The notes below the pieces were generated by a model that did no database searches, had not been told where the DNA came from, and was given only the letters and a program-made list of their open reading frames with translations. 64,000 nt of DNA, taken from assembly GCF_052119705.1 (NCBI RefSeq), contig NZ_JBGQOP010000015.1:1-64000 (forward strand), read 5' to 3'. Source of the DNA: Oceanimonas sp052119705. GTDB lineage: Bacteria; Pseudomonadota; Gammaproteobacteria; Enterobacterales; Aeromonadaceae. A program made the position numbers and the translations under genes. This document shows positions 16,271 to 24,343 of this stretch, piece by piece (position 1 is the stretch's first letter; the number at the start of each line of letters is the position of its first letter).

Positions 16271-17218
16271 TTACTGCGGGTGGTCAGCTAATGCCTGTTT
16301 GGCTTGTGCTTGCCACTTGCCGGGCAAGGCGGCGGCTTTTTGTAAACTGGTGCGGGCGGCTTGCCGCTCACCTAAACCTTGTTGGGTTAACCCTAAGTTC
16401 AGCCAAGCGGCGGCCAAGGTCGCATCGGCCTGCGTGGCCTGTTTAAAGGCATCGGCCGCCGCATCCGGCTTGCCATCGCCGTGCAACGCATTACCCAGCG
16501 CAAACCAGCCTAAGGCGTAATCAGGCCAACGTTCAGTTACTGCCTGCCAAGCGGGCAGCGCCGCTTTGGCTCCGGCTACTTTCTCGAAGGCGGCTATGCT
16601 ATCGGCTGCGGCAGTATTACTTACGCTCACCGGCAATTGGCCTGGTTTCAATGCCACCATGGCCCAGTGATTGCTGCGCGCCCAAGTGGCATTAAAACGA
16701 CTGCTGCTGATTACACTATGGGCTTGCTCGCCGCTGTGCAGTCGTAATTGCTGTGCTTCTTGGTCATAGCCTATCACCACCGCGTAGTGCCACAGGGGGT
16801 AAAACGCCAAGGACAGATTTTGCAGCACCACCACCGGATGCCCAGCATTTACTTCGCTTAATAGTGCATCGAAGCTGCCGTTGAGCGGATAACTAATCCG
16901 CTGATGGCGGCGCACCGCAGCCAGCATTTCGGGCTGCACACTGCCTTCGCGGCCGGGCAAGAATACTTGCGGGATCAGTGTATCAACGCTCACCTGTTGG
17001 CCGCTGGCGCCGAGCGCCATGGCCAGAGAAGCGGGGCCGCACTGGTAATCGCGTTGGCTGTAAAAGGGCACGTTAGGGATATAAGACTGCTTAGGCAGTT
17101 GGGCTTTTGCCGCAGCCGACAGCTGAGGCGTGGCGGCACAACCGCTTAATAGACTTAACGACAGTAATAAAAAAACGCCCGTTAGGCGGACGTTTTTTAG
17201 GCGGCTAAAATGAGCCAT
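16271..17218 (-). CDS. PA2778-type C39-like cysteine peptidase lipoprotein with TPR repeats
   Basis: 315 aa. Lipobox LSGC, lipidated Cys27. The C39-like papain domain (about 45-190) shows candidate nucleophile Cys60 (YQCGPASLAMAL) and His144 (WHYAVVIGYD). The C-terminal part (about 205-310) holds tetratricopeptide-like helices (ALGWFALGNALHGDGKPDAA, AWLNLGLTQQGLGE). Matches the PA2778 family known beside PA2779-type proteins; its substrate is unknown. Begins in the TAATG overlap with the upstream gene. The signal-peptide codons contain a terminator-like hairpin (17171-17198) that could attenuate transcription into this gene. Confidence 0.82.
   Translation of the reverse strand: MAHFSRLKNVRLTGVFLLLSLSLLSGCAATPQLSAAAKAQLPKQSYIPNVPFYSQRDYQCGPASLAMALGASGQQVSVDTLIPQVFLPGREGSVQPEMLAAVRRHQRISYPLNGSFDALLSEVNAGHPVVVLQNLSLAFYPLWHYAVVIGYDQEAQQLRLHSGEQAHSVISSSRFNATWARSNHWAMVALKPGQLPVSVSNTAAADSIAAFEKVAGAKAALPAWQAVTERWPDYALGWFALGNALHGDGKPDAAADAFKQATQADATLAAAWLNLGLTQQGLGERQAARTSLQKAAALPGKWQAQAKQALADHPQ
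17171..17198 (-). terminator. Terminator-like hairpin inside the start of the C39-type gene
   Basis: On the minus strand, stem ACGTCCG/CGGGCGT (one G-U pair) with a 5-nt loop, preceded by an A-run and followed by seven T. It lies 20-50 nt into the open reading frame, in the sense direction. Confidence 0.5.
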
Positions 17219-17610
17219 TAGCGTGTGAAGGGGAAAACGTTAGTTAAGCCCAGCAGATCGGTGACTAACAGAATAATGAATACGGTCAGCAAGGCACCGA
17301 TCACGGCGTTGGCACCGGCTGGCATGTTGTCCAGTTGGTCGGCCATTTGCATTACTTCTTGATCAGACAGCGCGGCTACACGGGCTTCAACTTCGTTCAT
17401 TTCTACACCGTAGTTAACCAGCTGCTCTTGGACGTCGGCTCGTGCTAACAAGTTGCCAATGCGCTCACGCTCGGCACTAATTTGTACGGCATCCAGTGCG
17501 CTTTCGGTAGACACTAATTGGCTCGGTTGCGCCTGTACCATAACGGGCATGGTACCCATCAGCAGAGATAAAATGAGCAAAGGGTTAAGGACTCGGAATA
17601 GCTTCTTCAT
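17218..17610 (-). CDS. PA2779-family small membrane protein
   Basis: 130 aa. Signal peptide about 1-27 (ending VQAQ), then a short helical region (RIGNLLARADVQEQLVNYGV, EVEARVAALSDQEVMQMADQ) and a C-terminal membrane helix (about 103-122). This matches the PA2779 family that travels with PA2778-type peptidases; role unknown, perhaps a partner or substrate. Start chosen at 17610, where AGGAG lies 8 nt upstream; a longer frame to 17655 has no ribosome binding site or sensible signal peptide. Its stop overlaps the next ATG (TAATG). Confidence 0.8.
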   Translation of the reverse strand: MKKLFRVLNPLLILSLLMGTMPVMVQAQPSQLVSTESALDAVQISAERERIGNLLARADVQEQLVNYGVEMNEVEARVAALSDQEVMQMADQLDNMPAGANAVIGALLTVFIILLVTDLLGLTNVFPFTR

Positions 17611-17931
17611 TTTTGTGCTCCTGAATATACATGGGGGCGCTAGTCCGCATAGCATGGGCTAGCACTTTATATGACTTATTATTTTGGCTTACTGCTAAAG
17701 CGCGTTATTTTGAGTCGCGTCATCATACTGAATTTCTATTTAAATAAGTGAGATAGCAAGTGACTTTCTCCATTTACCATTAGGCGGCAGGCGCGATTAA
17801 CGCTGACTAGCCTTTATTCATCAATAGCTTAGCTTCATCTGAAGCGTTATTAACTAGCAACGCGAGTTGCGACAACACTCGACATGCAAGGACCTACGGC
17901 CATGACAAACAACAATATAAGGCGCTAAAGC
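17611..17931. other. Divergent intergenic region with a mini-frame
   Basis: 321 bases between PA2779-type and glutaminyl cyclase genes. Contains the promoters of both. A 9-codon frame (17902-17928, encoding MTNNNIRR) with AAGGA upstream ends three bases before, and in frame with, the GTG of the next gene. No repeat or RNA gene seen. Confidence 0.45.
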
Positions 17932-18801
17932 GTGCATCAGACTCCTTACCTTAGCTCGGCTCGTCGACGATTAGCAGCGGGCCTTAGCAAGAAATGGCGG
18001 TGCGTTTTGCTGTTGTGTTTAAGCTGTACGGCCACTCAAGCCACTCAAGCCACTCAAGCCAACCAAGCCAACCAAGCTCAAGCTAATCAAATTAATAGCA
18101 CAGTTGAGCAGTTAGGCGTAAAAGTGCTCGCCGAGTTGCCACATGACGCCGCCGCCTTTACCCAAGGGCTCCTGTTACATAAGGGCTACTTTTACGAAAG
18201 CACAGGCTTATATGGTCAGAGCAGCCTGCGTAAAATCGATGCCGGCAGCGGCGAGCTGGTGCGACTTCGTAAGCTGGACGATCGTTATTTTGGTGAAGGA
18301 CTGGCGCTGGTGGACCAGCAGCTGATCCAGCTTACTTGGCAAGCAGGGCAAGCCTTAGTTTATGATCTTAAAAGTTTTAGCCTGCAGCAGGTGTTTCACT
18401 ATCAAGGCCAAGGCTGGGGCCTGTGTTTTGATGGTGAACGGTTATGGATGAGTGATGGCTCTCATCAATTGCAAAAACGTGATGCTAAGAACTTTTCGCT
18501 ACAAAGTAAGATTTCCATCACGCTGAACGGCGAACCGTTAAGCCAACTCAACGAGCTGGCCTGCGTGGGCGAGCACATTTATGCCAATATTTGGCACGAT
18601 CACAGAATCGTGCGCATTAACAAAAGCACCGGCCAAGTCGACGCCGAAATTGACGCCAGCGCGCTTATTGCCGCCAGTGGTCGCAGCCCAGATCCCGAAG
18701 CCGTGCTTAATGGCATTACGTATGACGAGCAGACCGACGTGTTTTACGTAACTGGCAAGCTGTGGCCGAAGATCTTTAAGGTGCAATGGCAGAAAAAATA
18801 G
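17932..18801 (+). CDS. Glutaminyl-peptide cyclotransferase (plant/bacterial beta-propeller type)
   Basis: 289 aa. N-terminal hydrophobic signal (about 23-36) followed by a low-complexity A-T-Q/A-N-Q stretch (about 35-56) encoded by 9-bp repeats (GCCACTCAA x3, GCCAACCAA x2). The mature part has LPHDAAAFTQGLL, YESTGLYGQSSLRKID, LNELACVGEHIYANIW and LNGITYD, hallmarks of the glutamine cyclotransferase family that turns N-terminal Gln into pyroglutamate in exported proteins. Start is GTG; an in-frame ATG 30 bp upstream with a better ribosome binding site is cut off by TAA, so either the GTG is used by coupling or the gene has lost its original start. Confidence 0.82.
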   Translation: MHQTPYLSSARRRLAAGLSKKWRCVLLLCLSCTATQATQATQANQANQAQANQINSTVEQLGVKVLAELPHDAAAFTQGLLLHKGYFYESTGLYGQSSLRKIDAGSGELVRLRKLDDRYFGEGLALVDQQLIQLTWQAGQALVYDLKSFSLQQVFHYQGQGWGLCFDGERLWMSDGSHQLQKRDAKNFSLQSKISITLNGEPLSQLNELACVGEHIYANIWHDHRIVRINKSTGQVDAEIDASALIAASGRSPDPEAVLNGITYDEQTDVFYVTGKLWPKIFKVQWQKK

Positions 18802-18805
18802 CCGG

Positions 18806-18952
18806 AAGCTTGAAGCTGAGAGCGATAAGAAAAGGCTGAAGAACACCCTGAGGAACTGCGCACTAGGCAGAAAAGAAAACCCCGAACTCACAGGCTCGGG
18901 GTTTAATTTTCTAGCCTCTAGCTTCTAGCTTCTAGCTTCTAGCTTCTAGCTT
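18806..18952. repeat. Two-arm heptamer array around the uvrA-side terminator
   Basis: Short purine arm GGAAGCTTGAAGCTGAGAG (18803-18821), terminator, then six heptamers CTAGCTT (first one CTAGCCT) at 18911-18952, running up to the uvrA stop codon. Confidence 0.85.
18877..18908. terminator. Bidirectional terminator between glutaminyl cyclase and uvrA
   Basis: Stem AAACCCCGA/TCGGGGTTT with a 10-nt loop and AT-rich flanks, between convergent genes. Confidence 0.85.
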
Positions 18953-21789
18953 TACTTTTTGCTCTGTTTTTCCAACATAGGCCGCAAGAAGCGGGCGGTG
19001 TGGGAGGTAGAGTGAGCGGCCACTTCTTCTGGCGTGCCGGTGACTAATATTTGGCCGCCGCCGCTGCCGCCTTCGGGGCCCATGTCTACTATCCAGTCGG
19101 CGGTTTTTACCACGTCTAGGTTGTGCTCTATGATCACCACCGTATTACCGTGATCGCGCAGGCGATGCAGTACCGTAAGCAATAATTGAATATCTTGAAA
19201 ATGCAGGCCTGTGGTCGGCTCATCTAAGATATACAGGGTTTGGCCGGTATCGCGCTTCGACAATTCTTTGGCCAATTTTACGCGCTGGGCTTCACCGCCA
19301 GATAAAGTAGTGGCGGACTGGCCGAGGCGAATATAAGACAAACCCACATCCATCAGGGTTTGCAGCTTGCGGTGAATGGCCGGTACCGGGGCAAAAAACT
19401 CGCAGGCTTCTTCTACCGTCATATCCAACACTTCGTGAATGCTTAAATTTTTGTACTTTATCTCTAAGGTTTCGCGGTTATAGCGTTTGCGCTTACACAC
19501 ATCGCAGGGCACATACACATCGGGCAAGAAGTGCATTTCCACCTTGATAAGACCATCGCCTTGGCAAGCCTCACAACGGCCGCCTTTTACGTTAAACGAG
19601 AACCGACCCGGCTTATAACCGCGCGAGCGCGCCTCATGGGTGGCGGCAAACAGCTCGCGAATGGGTGTAAAAATACCGGTATAGGTGGCGGGGTTAGAAC
19701 GTGGCGTACGGCCAATCGGGCTTTGGTCGATATCCACCACCTTGTCTAACTTGTCCATGCCTTCTATGGTGCGATAGGGCGCGGGCTGACTGATGGTGGC
19801 CTTGTTCAACTCGCGATGGGCAATCGGGAACAAAGTGTTGTTGATTAGCGTGGATTTACCCGAGCCGGACACGCCGGTAACACAGGTCATTAAGCCCAGC
19901 GGTATGGATAAATCGACATTTTGTAAGTTGTTGCCGGTGGCGCCTTTCAAGGTTAGCCAGTGCTCACCTGCTGGCGTGCGCTGCTCTGGGATGGCAATGC
20001 ACTTTCTGCCCGACAAATAAGCGCCGGTTAAAGAGTCGGGATTAGCCATCACCTCGGCGGGCGTACCCTCTGCCACTATATAACCGCCGTGTACACCGGC
20101 ACCGGGGCCAATGTCCAACACATAGTCGGCGGCGAGAATGGCGTCTTCGTCATGCTCCACCACTATTACTGTATTGCCGATGTCGCGCAGGTGCACCAAG
20201 GTAGTCAGTAAGCGTTCATTATCCCGCTGGTGCAGGCCAATACTGGGCTCGTCTAATACATACATAACGCCCACCAGACCGGCGCCAATTTGGCTAGCCA
20301 AGCGAATACGCTGGGCTTCACCGCCCGACAGGGTATCGGCGCTGCGCGAAAGCGTCAGGTAATTCAGGCCCACGTTCACCAAGAAGCCGAGGCGGGCGCA
20401 AATTTCCTTGAAAATCTTCTCGGCAATTTGTGCCTTTTGGCCGGTGAGCTCCATGTTGCTAAAGAAGGCGTGGGCATCACCTATGGCCATGTCCGCCACT
20501 TGCGGCAAGGTGTGATCCGCCACAAACACGTTACGCGGGCCTTCTTTTAAGCGGGCACCGCTGCACGTTGGGCAGGCGCGGTTGCTTTGGTATTTACCCA
20601 GTTCATCGCGTACCGAGTTGGACTCAGTTTCGCGATAACGGCGATCCATATTGTGCAATATGCCCTCGAAGGGGTGCTTGCGCACCAGCACATCGCCGCG
20701 ATCGTTCATGTATTTAAAGTCGATGCTGGTACGACCCGAGCCATAGAGCACAGCTTGTTGTATCTCTTGCGGCAAGTCTTGATAGGGCACTTCTAAATCG
20801 AACTGATAATGTTCGGCCAAGGATTTCAGCATTTGGTAATAGTAATAGCTGCGCTTATCCCAGCCTCGAATAGCCCCGCCCGATAAACTTAATTCTGGAT
20901 TACTGATCACTTTTTCTGGATCGACTATCTGCTGCACGCCTAAGCCATCACAGGTATCACAGGCACCGGCCGGGTTATTAAAGGAGAAGATGCGCGGCTC
21001 AAGCTCGGCAATGGAATAACCACATTGCGGGCAGGCGAAGTTGGCAGAAAATACCAGCTCGGTATTGCTGTCTCCGTCCATGGAGACCACAGAGGCGATA
21101 CCACCCGAGAGCTCGAGTGCGGTTTCAAAGGACTCAGCTAAGCGTAGTTGCAGATCGTCGCGCACCTTAAAGCGATCTACCACCACTTCTATGGTGTGCT
21201 TTTTTTGCAGCTCGAGTGTGGGTGGATCCGACAGATCGCACACTTCGCCGTCGATCCGCGCGCGAATAAACCCCTGTGCCGCTAAGCCTTCGAGCAGCTT
21301 AATGTGCTCGCCTTTACGATCCCGCACTACGGGAGCCAGCAGCATCAGCTTTTCGCCTTCAGGCTGCTCTAGTACCTTATCCACCATCTGGCTGACGGTT
21401 TGCGCCGTTAATGGCAGCGAGTGCGTGGGGCAGCGCGGCTCACCCACGCGAGCAAACAGCAGGCGCAGATAATCGTAAATTTCGGTAATGGTGCCCACTG
21501 TGGAGCGCGGATTATGAGAGGTGGACTTTTGCTCGATGGAAATCGCCGGCGATAAGCCTTCAATATGATCCACATCGGGTTTTTCCATCAAGGACAGAAA
21601 CTGCCGTGCATAGGCCGACAAGGATTCCACATAGCGGCGCTGGCCTTCTGCATAGAGAGTATCGAAGGCGAGGGAAGACTTGCCTGAACCCGATAAGCCG
21701 GTGATCACTATCAGTTTGTCTCTTGGTAAATCCAAGCTGATATTTTTTAGGTTATGGGTTCGGGCTCCGCGTACTTCGATCTTTTTCAT
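18952..21789 (-). CDS. uvrA: Excinuclease ABC subunit A
   Basis: 945 aa from MKKIEVRGARTHNLKNI (E. coli 940). Damage-recognition ATPase of nucleotide excision repair, works as a UvrA2-UvrB complex. Two ABC ATPase modules: Walker A GLSGSGKSS near residue 31 and GVSGSGKST near 640, signatures LSGGEAQRIRLA and LSGGEAQRVKLA, plus zinc-binding CxxC pairs (CPQCGYSI/CDTC and CEACQGDG/CDVC). Start placed at 21789 by alignment with E. coli; an ATG four codons upstream is in frame. Divergent from yajR. Unlike E. coli, ssb is not directly divergent but lies one gene beyond. Only a half-match to a LexA box is visible upstream. Confidence 0.97.
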   Translation of the reverse strand: MKKIEVRGARTHNLKNISLDLPRDKLIVITGLSGSGKSSLAFDTLYAEGQRRYVESLSAYARQFLSLMEKPDVDHIEGLSPAISIEQKSTSHNPRSTVGTITEIYDYLRLLFARVGEPRCPTHSLPLTAQTVSQMVDKVLEQPEGEKLMLLAPVVRDRKGEHIKLLEGLAAQGFIRARIDGEVCDLSDPPTLELQKKHTIEVVVDRFKVRDDLQLRLAESFETALELSGGIASVVSMDGDSNTELVFSANFACPQCGYSIAELEPRIFSFNNPAGACDTCDGLGVQQIVDPEKVISNPELSLSGGAIRGWDKRSYYYYQMLKSLAEHYQFDLEVPYQDLPQEIQQAVLYGSGRTSIDFKYMNDRGDVLVRKHPFEGILHNMDRRYRETESNSVRDELGKYQSNRACPTCSGARLKEGPRNVFVADHTLPQVADMAIGDAHAFFSNMELTGQKAQIAEKIFKEICARLGFLVNVGLNYLTLSRSADTLSGGEAQRIRLASQIGAGLVGVMYVLDEPSIGLHQRDNERLLTTLVHLRDIGNTVIVVEHDEDAILAADYVLDIGPGAGVHGGYIVAEGTPAEVMANPDSLTGAYLSGRKCIAIPEQRTPAGEHWLTLKGATGNNLQNVDLSIPLGLMTCVTGVSGSGKSTLINNTLFPIAHRELNKATISQPAPYRTIEGMDKLDKVVDIDQSPIGRTPRSNPATYTGIFTPIRELFAATHEARSRGYKPGRFSFNVKGGRCEACQGDGLIKVEMHFLPDVYVPCDVCKRKRYNRETLEIKYKNLSIHEVLDMTVEEACEFFAPVPAIHRKLQTLMDVGLSYIRLGQSATTLSGGEAQRVKLAKELSKRDTGQTLYILDEPTTGLHFQDIQLLLTVLHRLRDHGNTVVIIEHNLDVVKTADWIVDMGPEGGSGGGQILVTGTPEEVAAHSTSHTARFLRPMLEKQSKK

Positions 21790-21933
21790 CTGCAATTGCA
21801 CCTAACTGTAAATTCGATCGGCTAGTATGGCACTGGATCATAAGCCCGCCAAGTGTGAATAAGCATTAATCTTGACAGTCCCTCCGTGCTAAACTAAGTC
21901 ACTTTCATGTTATTTGATGGCACAAGAGGATCC

Positions 21934-23307
21934 ATGAGCGACGAGCAAGGTTTTAGTCCCCGCGAACGGCGGGCGTCCTTTACCCTAGCGGGTATTTTTG
22001 GCATGCGAATGCTCGGCTTGTTTATGATAATGCCGGTATTTGCCTTATACGGTAAAGACTTGATCGGCTTCTCGCCTATCTGGGTAGGTATCGTCATTGG
22101 CGTGTACGGGCTTACCCAAGCGGTGCTGCAAATTCCCGCCGGTTGGCTATCGGATCGTATCGGGCGCAAGCCGGTGATCTACGCGGGCTTAACGCTGTTT
22201 GCTCTCGGATCTGTGATCGCCGCTATGTCTGAGTCGGTGTACGGCGTGGCCATAGGTCGAGTGATCCAAGGCTCTGGCGCCATTGCCGGTGCTATTTTGG
22301 CGCTGGCCGCCGATATTACTCGCGAAGAAAGCCGCACCAAGGCCATGGCCATTATTGGCGTCTGCATTGGGCTGTCGTTTGCGATAGCCATGGTGTTGGG
22401 GCCAGTATTGGCGTCCTTCTTTGGTTTGTCGGGCGTGTTTTGGGCCACGGCTATCTTGGCGGTGATTGGCATGATCATGGTGCGTTTTATGTTGCCGGAT
22501 CCGGTGCATAAGGGCCAAATACGTGATGTAACTGCCGCGCCTGAGTTGTTTGGCCGCTTACTGAAAGACAAACAATTACTGCGCCTCGACTTTGGCATCA
22601 TGCTGTTGCACTTAACGCTCACTGCGGTATTTGTGGCGTTTCCGCTGACCTTGCTCGATGCGGGCTTGGCCGCCGAACAGCACTGGTGGTTATACCTGCC
22701 GGTATTGCTGATGTCGTTTGTATTGATAGTGCCGGTATTGATTATTGGTGCTCGCCGCAACCTGAATAAGCAGTTTTTTCAGGCTTCTATTTTGGTAATG
22801 ATGGCGGCTTTAGTGTTAATGGCGCTGGGCAAAGGTCATATCGGCCTGCTGGCGCTGGCCATGTTGCTGTATTTCACCGCCTTTAACTTTATGGAAGCCT
22901 CATTGCCGGCTTTTTTATCTATGCTGGCACCGGCCGGCGCCAAAGGCACCGCCATGGGCATTTATTCCACCAGTCAGTTTTTTGGTGCCTTCTTAGGCGG
23001 CGTCTTGGGTGGCGTCTTGTTCCAGTATTTGGGCGGCGTAGGCGTATTTTTACTGGTGGCGGTGGCCATGGGTTTATGGTTTTGGGTCGCCTTAGGCATG
23101 AGTAATGTGAGCAAGGTTAGATCTCATATCTTGCCCATAGGTGTTAGTATAGAAACCACTGAACGTCGAGAGCATCTGCTGGCACAGCTGTTAGCTTTGC
23201 CTGGCGTGCTTGAGGCCTTGATCATCCCTGAAGAGGGATCGGCTTACCTCAAGGTAGACGGCAATACTTTTGAATTAGACCAAGCAAAAATTGTAATTAA
23301 TCTGTAA
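21934..23307 (+). CDS. yajR: YajR-like MFS transporter with C-terminal YAM domain
   Basis: 457 aa. Twelve-helix major facilitator with motif A DRIGRKP near residue 70 and GVYGLTQAVLQIPAGW before it, as in E. coli YajR. After the last helix (about 395) a cytoplasmic ferredoxin-like domain follows (RREHLLAQLLALPGVLEALI, EEGSAYLKVDGNTFELDQ), the YAM domain specific to YajR. Proton-driven exporter presumed; substrate unknown. Start at 21934 has AGAGGA upstream; an ATG at 21907 is in frame but lacks a site. ssb follows within 15 bp, so the two may be co-transcribed. Confidence 0.88.
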   Translation: MSDEQGFSPRERRASFTLAGIFGMRMLGLFMIMPVFALYGKDLIGFSPIWVGIVIGVYGLTQAVLQIPAGWLSDRIGRKPVIYAGLTLFALGSVIAAMSESVYGVAIGRVIQGSGAIAGAILALAADITREESRTKAMAIIGVCIGLSFAIAMVLGPVLASFFGLSGVFWATAILAVIGMIMVRFMLPDPVHKGQIRDVTAAPELFGRLLKDKQLLRLDFGIMLLHLTLTAVFVAFPLTLLDAGLAAEQHWWLYLPVLLMSFVLIVPVLIIGARRNLNKQFFQASILVMMAALVLMALGKGHIGLLALAMLLYFTAFNFMEASLPAFLSMLAPAGAKGTAMGIYSTSQFFGAFLGGVLGGVLFQYLGGVGVFLLVAVAMGLWFWVALGMSNVSKVRSHILPIGVSIETTERREHLLAQLLALPGVLEALIIPEEGSAYLKVDGNTFELDQAKIVINL

Positions 23308-23321
23308 GTGCGGAGCGAGTT

Positions 23322-23984
23322 ATGGCCAATAGAGGCATCAATAAAGTTATCCTGATCGGCCATTTGGGTCAGGATCCTGAAATACGTTATATGCCAAATG
23401 GCAATGCGGTAGCCAATATTACCTTGGCCACCAGTGAAACCTGGCGTGACAAGCAGTCTGGCGAGCAGAAAGAGAAAACCGAGTGGCATCGCGTGGTGTT
23501 CTTCGGCAAGTTGGCGGAGATCGTCGGCGAATATCTGCGTAAAGGCTCACAAGTCTACGTAGAAGGCCGCTTACAAACCCGTAAATGGCAAGGCCAAGAC
23601 GGCCAAGACAGATACACCACAGAAATCGTGGTCGATGTGGGCGGCAGCATGCAAATGTTGGGCGGTCGCACGCAAGGCGGCGGTGGCCAAGGCGGCGCCC
23701 CACAGGGCGGTCAAGGTGGCTGGGGTGGCCAACAACAGGGTGGTCAACAAGGCGGCCAGCAGCAGGGCGGCGGTCAAGGCAATTGGGGCAGCCAGCAAGC
23801 GGCTCCTCAGCAAGGCGGACAAGACAACTGGGGTGGCCCACAAGGCGGCCAGCAGCAGTCTGCACCCCAAGGTCAGCCCGCTTACGGTCAGCAGAATAAA
23901 CCTGCCGCCCCGCAAAGCCAGCCAGCACCAGCGCCTACCTATAACGAACCACCGATGGACTTCGATGACGATATCCCATTCTAG
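23322..23984 (+). CDS. ssb: Single-stranded DNA-binding protein
   Basis: 220 aa (E. coli 178). OB-fold domain about 1-112 (RGINKVILIGHLGQDPEIRY, WHRVVFFGKLAEIVGEYL). A long Gly/Gln-rich disordered linker (about 118-205) rich in GGQQGG/QGGQ repeats accounts for the extra length. The C-terminal acidic tip MDFDDDIPF recruits partner proteins such as RecO, PriA and Exo I. The linker DNA is repetitive and produces long meaningless frames on the opposite strand. Follows yajR by 14 bp; last core gene before the restriction island. Confidence 0.97.
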   Translation: MANRGINKVILIGHLGQDPEIRYMPNGNAVANITLATSETWRDKQSGEQKEKTEWHRVVFFGKLAEIVGEYLRKGSQVYVEGRLQTRKWQGQDGQDRYTTEIVVDVGGSMQMLGGRTQGGGGQGGAPQGGQGGWGGQQQGGQQGGQQQGGGQGNWGSQQAAPQQGGQDNWGGPQGGQQQSAPQGQPAYGQQNKPAAPQSQPAPAPTYNEPPMDFDDDIPF

Positions 23985-24343
23985 GACTCTTTAGAGTCTT
24001 ATCTGAAAGATAAATACTGCAATTAGGCCTCTGTTAATACAGGGGCTTTTTCAACGCTAAAGATGAGCGACTTGTCACGGAATACACGAAAATAGACCTA
24101 AGTGGTAAAGCCAGAGAGCGCCGTGGCAATCCATTGAACAGGGAACTAGGGATTGGTGAATAGGGAATTGGCAGGCCGTGATTAGGGAATAGTAACTGAC
24201 AGATAAACGCTGTGCTCTCGTCCCCAGTCCCACTCCCCGATCACTCGTCACTTAAGAAAAAGATGGGTATTAAATAATCCACGCTCTTCAATATACGGCC
24301 CTCATTATCATTTTCACTATCAGTTAGGAAACATCAAATCAGC
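23985..24343. other. Intergenic region ssb to hsdM, left edge of the restriction island
   Basis: 359 bases. Holds the ssb terminator, then a low-complexity two-arm block (about 24130-24250) with purine strings such as GAACAGGGAACTAGGGATTG and TGAATAGGGAATTGG and a pyrimidine counterpart CCCCAGTCCCACTCCCCGATC. The last 90 bases are AT-richer and probably carry the hsdM promoter. No gene seen. Confidence 0.55.
24027..24051 (+). terminator. Terminator after ssb
   Basis: 8-bp stem GCCTCTGT/ACAGGGGC (one T-G pair) with loop TAAT and five T. Confidence 0.8.

Noticed and set aside
18911..18952. Attachment site or insertion-sequence end at the heptamer arrays
   Set aside because: The same arrays occur at several core gene junctions with no inserted genes, so they are intergenic repeats and not element ends.
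21806..21821. LexA box between uvrA and yajR
   Set aside because: CTGTA half-site only; the other half (CGG instead of CAG, poor AT core) does not fit. Not enough to claim SOS control.
23419..23928. Long minus-strand and alternative plus-strand frames across ssb
   Set aside because: They arise from the repetitive Gly/Gln linker codons of ssb and have no start signals or family match.
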